NCBI GenBank assembly: GCA_030762175.1
Contig: CM060833.1
Location: 172,545,001-172,609,000 of the forward strand
DNA length: 64,000 nt
Reading direction: 5' to 3'
Source: Metallyticus violacea
Lineage: Eukaryota > Arthropoda > Insecta > Mantodea > Metallyticidae
Position numbers and translations under genes: made by a program. The notes beneath the pieces are model-generated. The model was given only the letters and a program-made list of their open reading frames with translations. It made no database searches and had not been told where the DNA came from. Shown one piece after another: positions 61,152 through 64,000 of the stretch (position 1 is its first letter; the number at the start of each line of letters is the position of its first letter).

Positions 61152-62067
61152 TTATGGTAAACAGAACAATTTATATCCTCTGTCAAAATTTGAAATGCGT
61201 TGTTACATAGCCAAAATGTAACCTGTACTTTAATACAATATAATTCTGTTAACTTAGCCTTGTGTATGGCGCTTGTAATTGACAATTGTTTCTTGTACTG
61301 TCATAACATCAATGTATTATTATTTCTGTGTGCGTATAACAAAAGTTCAGGAACACAGTATTTGCCTATGCATAGTTAAAACCCCTTCTTTTTAAATGGA
61401 GACTTGAAAGTTGGCCTAGAAATAGCACTTTAATTTAAATAACGTTTTTCTGAAGAAAATAGAATTTGATTGGTTTACCTCTATTACCATAAAAACAAGC
61501 TGTGCTTATAAACACACGGCTATTTATCAACTGTGATCTAAGAATATTCCTGACAATTTGACATTTCCATGGCCAACTTTACGGATGACTACAGGTAGTT
61601 GTTTAATTATCCATGTTAACTAAAAATTAGTATTTGTAGAAAACCATCTTTCAAAGTAATTTATAGGTTAGTTATATGTATAGTTATGATACATGTCTAA
61701 CATTGTCCAATGATCTTCTGCAAAGTTTGGTTTGGCCGGTACTTTACAAGGTAAACTTTTTACTTAATAAGAAACAAAACTACTCACAAAACAGACGTTG
61801 AGGATGCATCTATGCTTCTTTTCCCATTTAATTGCAGGATATGACTGCGTAAGTAACACTGAAAATTGTATATTTAATCATTTTATCTCATAAAAATTCA
61901 CATTTTTAAAGGAGAGTACCCATGGCTTACACTTTCAAAACAAGGCACAGTAAAATGTGCATGACATATGAGGATGGGAACAAACTGCGAGCACACATTT
62001 TCTGAAAGGAATTTGTTGCTGGAGGGATACAGCGAATTGAAAAATTCAGAGAGAATTCGGAGCCTAC

Positions 62068-62167
62068 AGCGATTCCCAGCCTTTTCACGTTCGCGGCACC
62101 CTTGGGAATGAGATTAGAAATTCGGGGCAAGCCTGTTAATTTTTTTAATTTGTAACTTTCATCGTAA

Positions 62168-62198
<31 letters not shown>

Positions 62199-62891
62199 GT
62201 TCAAATAAACACTCCATTACATATATAATAATACAGTTTCCTTTTAATAATAATTTAACAAACAATTTATGGCCTGCCATTGGACAAAGTATACTTTACA
62301 AATGTTTAATATACATTGACTATTAATTATTAAATTAAACAAATACAATTTCAAAAGTGGAGAACTACAATGTAATTTTCAATCGTCAAAACAAATTTTG
62401 TCTTATTAATGTGAGATTTGTAATTGATGCTGAGAATACAACCAAACGCGCATATCGTCCTCAAGGCTAAGCAGTCTATTTGGAGTCTTTGTTGTGAGTT
62501 CGCGTGGTATGAGTGATTTCATTGTGCCATGTTTTCGTTGAAGCTTAATTATTCTTTGCATTATTGTACAATATAGTTTTAAATGTGATCAATATGCTAA
62601 CGGATGTTCTAATAACTCTGGTCTTGATCAGCGTGTAGCATATTACTATGTTCCCAACAAGGAAAATTTCCTGAAACTACATAATACATGTTTAATTTAT
62701 GAGACCGTCTCTTCTTATTAATTCATGAACTGGGCACCTGAGATGAAACTTAATCATGTTAATGATTCGTCTTCATCTGCATTATCACTAATACTAGTAA
62801 TTGATACACTGTAATTTAATATATTTACCTATATATATTAAGTAGTTCCTACTATATTTTTGTTTATTCCCCAAATAACTGGGAATCGCTG
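62068..62891. mobile_element. Possible hAT-type non-autonomous element
   Basis: The left end CAGCGATTCCCAG (62068-62080), continuing CCTTTTCACG and GGCACCCTT, looks like a hAT terminal repeat of the form CAGxGGTTCCCAACCTTTTT. Its 13 terminal bases recur inverted as CTGGGAATCGCTG at 62879-62891. The 824-bp span contains no transposase and a TA tract. The expected 8-bp target duplication is not evident (GGAGCCTA on the left, CCTTAGAG on the right), so either the ends belong to different copies or the duplication has decayed. Confidence 0.45.
62167..62195. repeat. (TA)n microsatellite
   Basis: About 14 TA units, inside the possible hAT-type element. Confidence 0.9.
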
Positions 62892-62899
62892 CCTTAGAG

Positions 62900-63325
62900 T
62901 GTAAAATAAACAGTAGTGAAGTAATGGCTGCGAATTATTCACGGAAACCAGGGCATTGTGCTATCGTGAACAACTAAGGATGCAAGGGAATAAAACAAGG
63001 GCATCGAATTAAAGAAAGGGACTGGATAGGCTCTATTTGGATGGCCGGTCAGGGGATTAGAAAGAGTACATGGAGAAATGTTTGGAGCCGCATGAGGATA
63101 CGGATAGACAGCAAACAATTGCGCAATGCAGTGAGAGAGAGAGAGAGAGAGAGTGAGAGAGAGAGAGATGATTTTTCTGGAAGTAAAATAGGGGATAAAT
63201 TGGAATGGAGCAGTACATTAAACTCACTAGACAGGGGGTCGCGTGCCTTAGACTAGATGAAGGCAGATGACGAATATGCGCGAACATCAGTGAAGAGGAA
63301 GAATCATGAACACATTTTCTGGCTC
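62900..63325. other. Unassigned sequence left of retroposon-like repeat copy 2
   Basis: GC-richer than the neighbourhood, with overlapping short ORFs. It could be the 5' continuation of the repeat that follows, but the other copy does not extend into it. Confidence 0.4.
63131..63169. repeat. (GA)n microsatellite
   Basis: About 19 GA units with one GT interruption. Confidence 0.95.
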
Positions 63326-63328
63326 ATG

Positions 63329-63760
63329 CAAAGGTACGAAATAATGGGGAGAGAAGTATCTACGGCACTCCTTTACAGGATGGAACAGAGGGAGATAGTC
63401 ATAATTGATTATACTGGCAGGCAAAGAAGGAGAAGAGAAATTAGGTAAATTTCTAATGCACGTCTGATAAGGCTGATAACCGGCGAGGGAGATAGGGGAA
63501 ACAAATTGACAGCATCCAGTTATGTATCATCCATGAAGTTTATATGTATTTGTCATATTTTAAAATTTGTTCTTCTGGTATTTCTTATTTTATTCTATTT
63601 TATAATATTTGTTTATTTGTATTGCTGAATATATAAGTTTTATATCTAGGTATATCAGATATATCTAGTATATCATAAAAGCACTTACGGTCCGTTGGAC
63701 CCTTGCCTGTTGAAATTGTTTTGTATTGGTATTGGTGCCACTATAATAAATACACCCTTC
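63329..63760 (+). repeat. Retroposon-like dispersed repeat, copy 2
   Basis: Partner of the repeat at 21685-22112 in the same orientation (shared landmarks given there). Its end AATAAATACACCCTTCC leads into TAC units and then CAC units. The presence of AATAAA at the same distance from the right limit of similarity in both copies supports a retroposed transcript end. Confidence 0.6.
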
Positions 63761-63845
63761 CTACTACCACCATCACTACAACTACTATCAATACCTGCAC
63801 CACCACCACCACCACCACCGCCGCCGCCACCACCACCACGACGAC
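63761..63845. repeat. TAC/CAC-rich tract at the end of copy 2
   Basis: Begins with mixed TAC, CAT and AAC units and becomes nearly pure CAC, then CGC and CGA units (63783-63845). It gives artefactual poly-Pro and poly-Gly ORFs on the two strands. Confidence 0.9.
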
Positions 63846-64000
63846 GACTTAAAATAACGTTGCAAGACACATTCCTTATCCTTATAAGTTCTAAACACGC
63901 TACGTAAAATATCATTGACTGCATCCTAAGTGCTTATATCAGGGGAAAATCTAAATTGAAAGTAGGTGAAAAAATGTGTTCCCTGAAATTTAATTTTAAT

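Larger units (their letters stand above)
60510..62060. other. No recognised gene; contains alternating-sequence tract, hairpin and palindrome
   Basis: AT-rich. Three structural features within it are listed separately. A forward 76-codon ORF around 60.73-60.96 kb is created by the CG/CA tract. Confidence 0.5.

Noticed and set aside
63685..63924. Poly-Gly and poly-Pro ORFs on the two strands
   Set aside because: They are created by the CAC/CGC tract after the retroposon-like repeat.

Overview
The window reads as AT-rich, intergenic or intronic DNA from a repeat-laden animal genome, most likely an arthropod and probably an insect. The evidence is the absence of operons and long coding ORFs, abundant di- and trinucleotide microsatellites, several decayed Tc1/mariner transposases, hAT and non-LTR retrotransposon relics, and tRNA-headed SINEs. 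An insect with a large genome, such as a cockroach-like lineage, is an inference; nothing here identifies the species. I recognise no functional cellular protein-coding gene, no rRNA, no free-standing tRNA gene and no CRISPR array. Every protein similarity I can defend belongs to a broken transposable element. Layout, left to right: 0-11 kb holds a degenerate SINE head, a reverse-strand Tc1/mariner relic (1.4-1.8 kb), two copies of a tRNA-derived SINE (6.4 and 7.7 kb), a hAT transposase C-terminus (8.7-9.1 kb) and a reverse-strand LINE reverse-transcriptase remnant (10.0-10.6 kb). 11-32 kb is mostly unannotatable AT-rich sequence. It contains one copy of an uncharacterised repeat at each end (11.7 and 31.9 kb), a 455-bp GTA/GTG tract (18.3 kb), a third SINE copy (20.8 kb), a retroposon-like repeat (21.7-22.1 kb) and a transposase scrap (22.7 kb). 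35.4-39.9 kb is a dense transposon cluster: a 5'-truncated non-LTR element whose RNase H region carries a CCACCG microsatellite, directly followed by a mariner relic and then a second mariner relic with an internal 21/22-bp tandem array. 41-44 kb has an inverted-repeat (MITE-like) unit, a nearly perfect 103-bp tandem array and a possible mariner N-terminus. 51-54 kb carries the most striking structure, a ~1.5-kb TAG-type microsatellite with a 15-fold higher-order motif, lying exactly downstream of the 3' end of a reverse-strand LINE. 55-64 kb contains the best-preserved SINE (with a foldable tRNA-like head), compound TA/TG/CG tracts, a 17-copy 34-bp minisatellite, two further reverse-strand transposable-element ORF relics, a possible hAT-type non-autonomous element and a second copy of the 22-kb retroposon-like repeat with a CAC-rich tail. 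How the parts relate: these are not cooperating genes. The recurring theme is that simple-sequence arrays sit at retroposon 3' ends (53.6 and 63.8 kb clearly, 51.3 kb possibly) or inside decayed element ORFs (36.1 and 39.4 kb), suggesting that transposable elements seed microsatellites here. I found no convincing new multi-gene system. The best candidates for follow-up are the LINE-linked higher-order microsatellite, the SINE family with an enlarged anticodon loop, and the uncharacterised repeat families.
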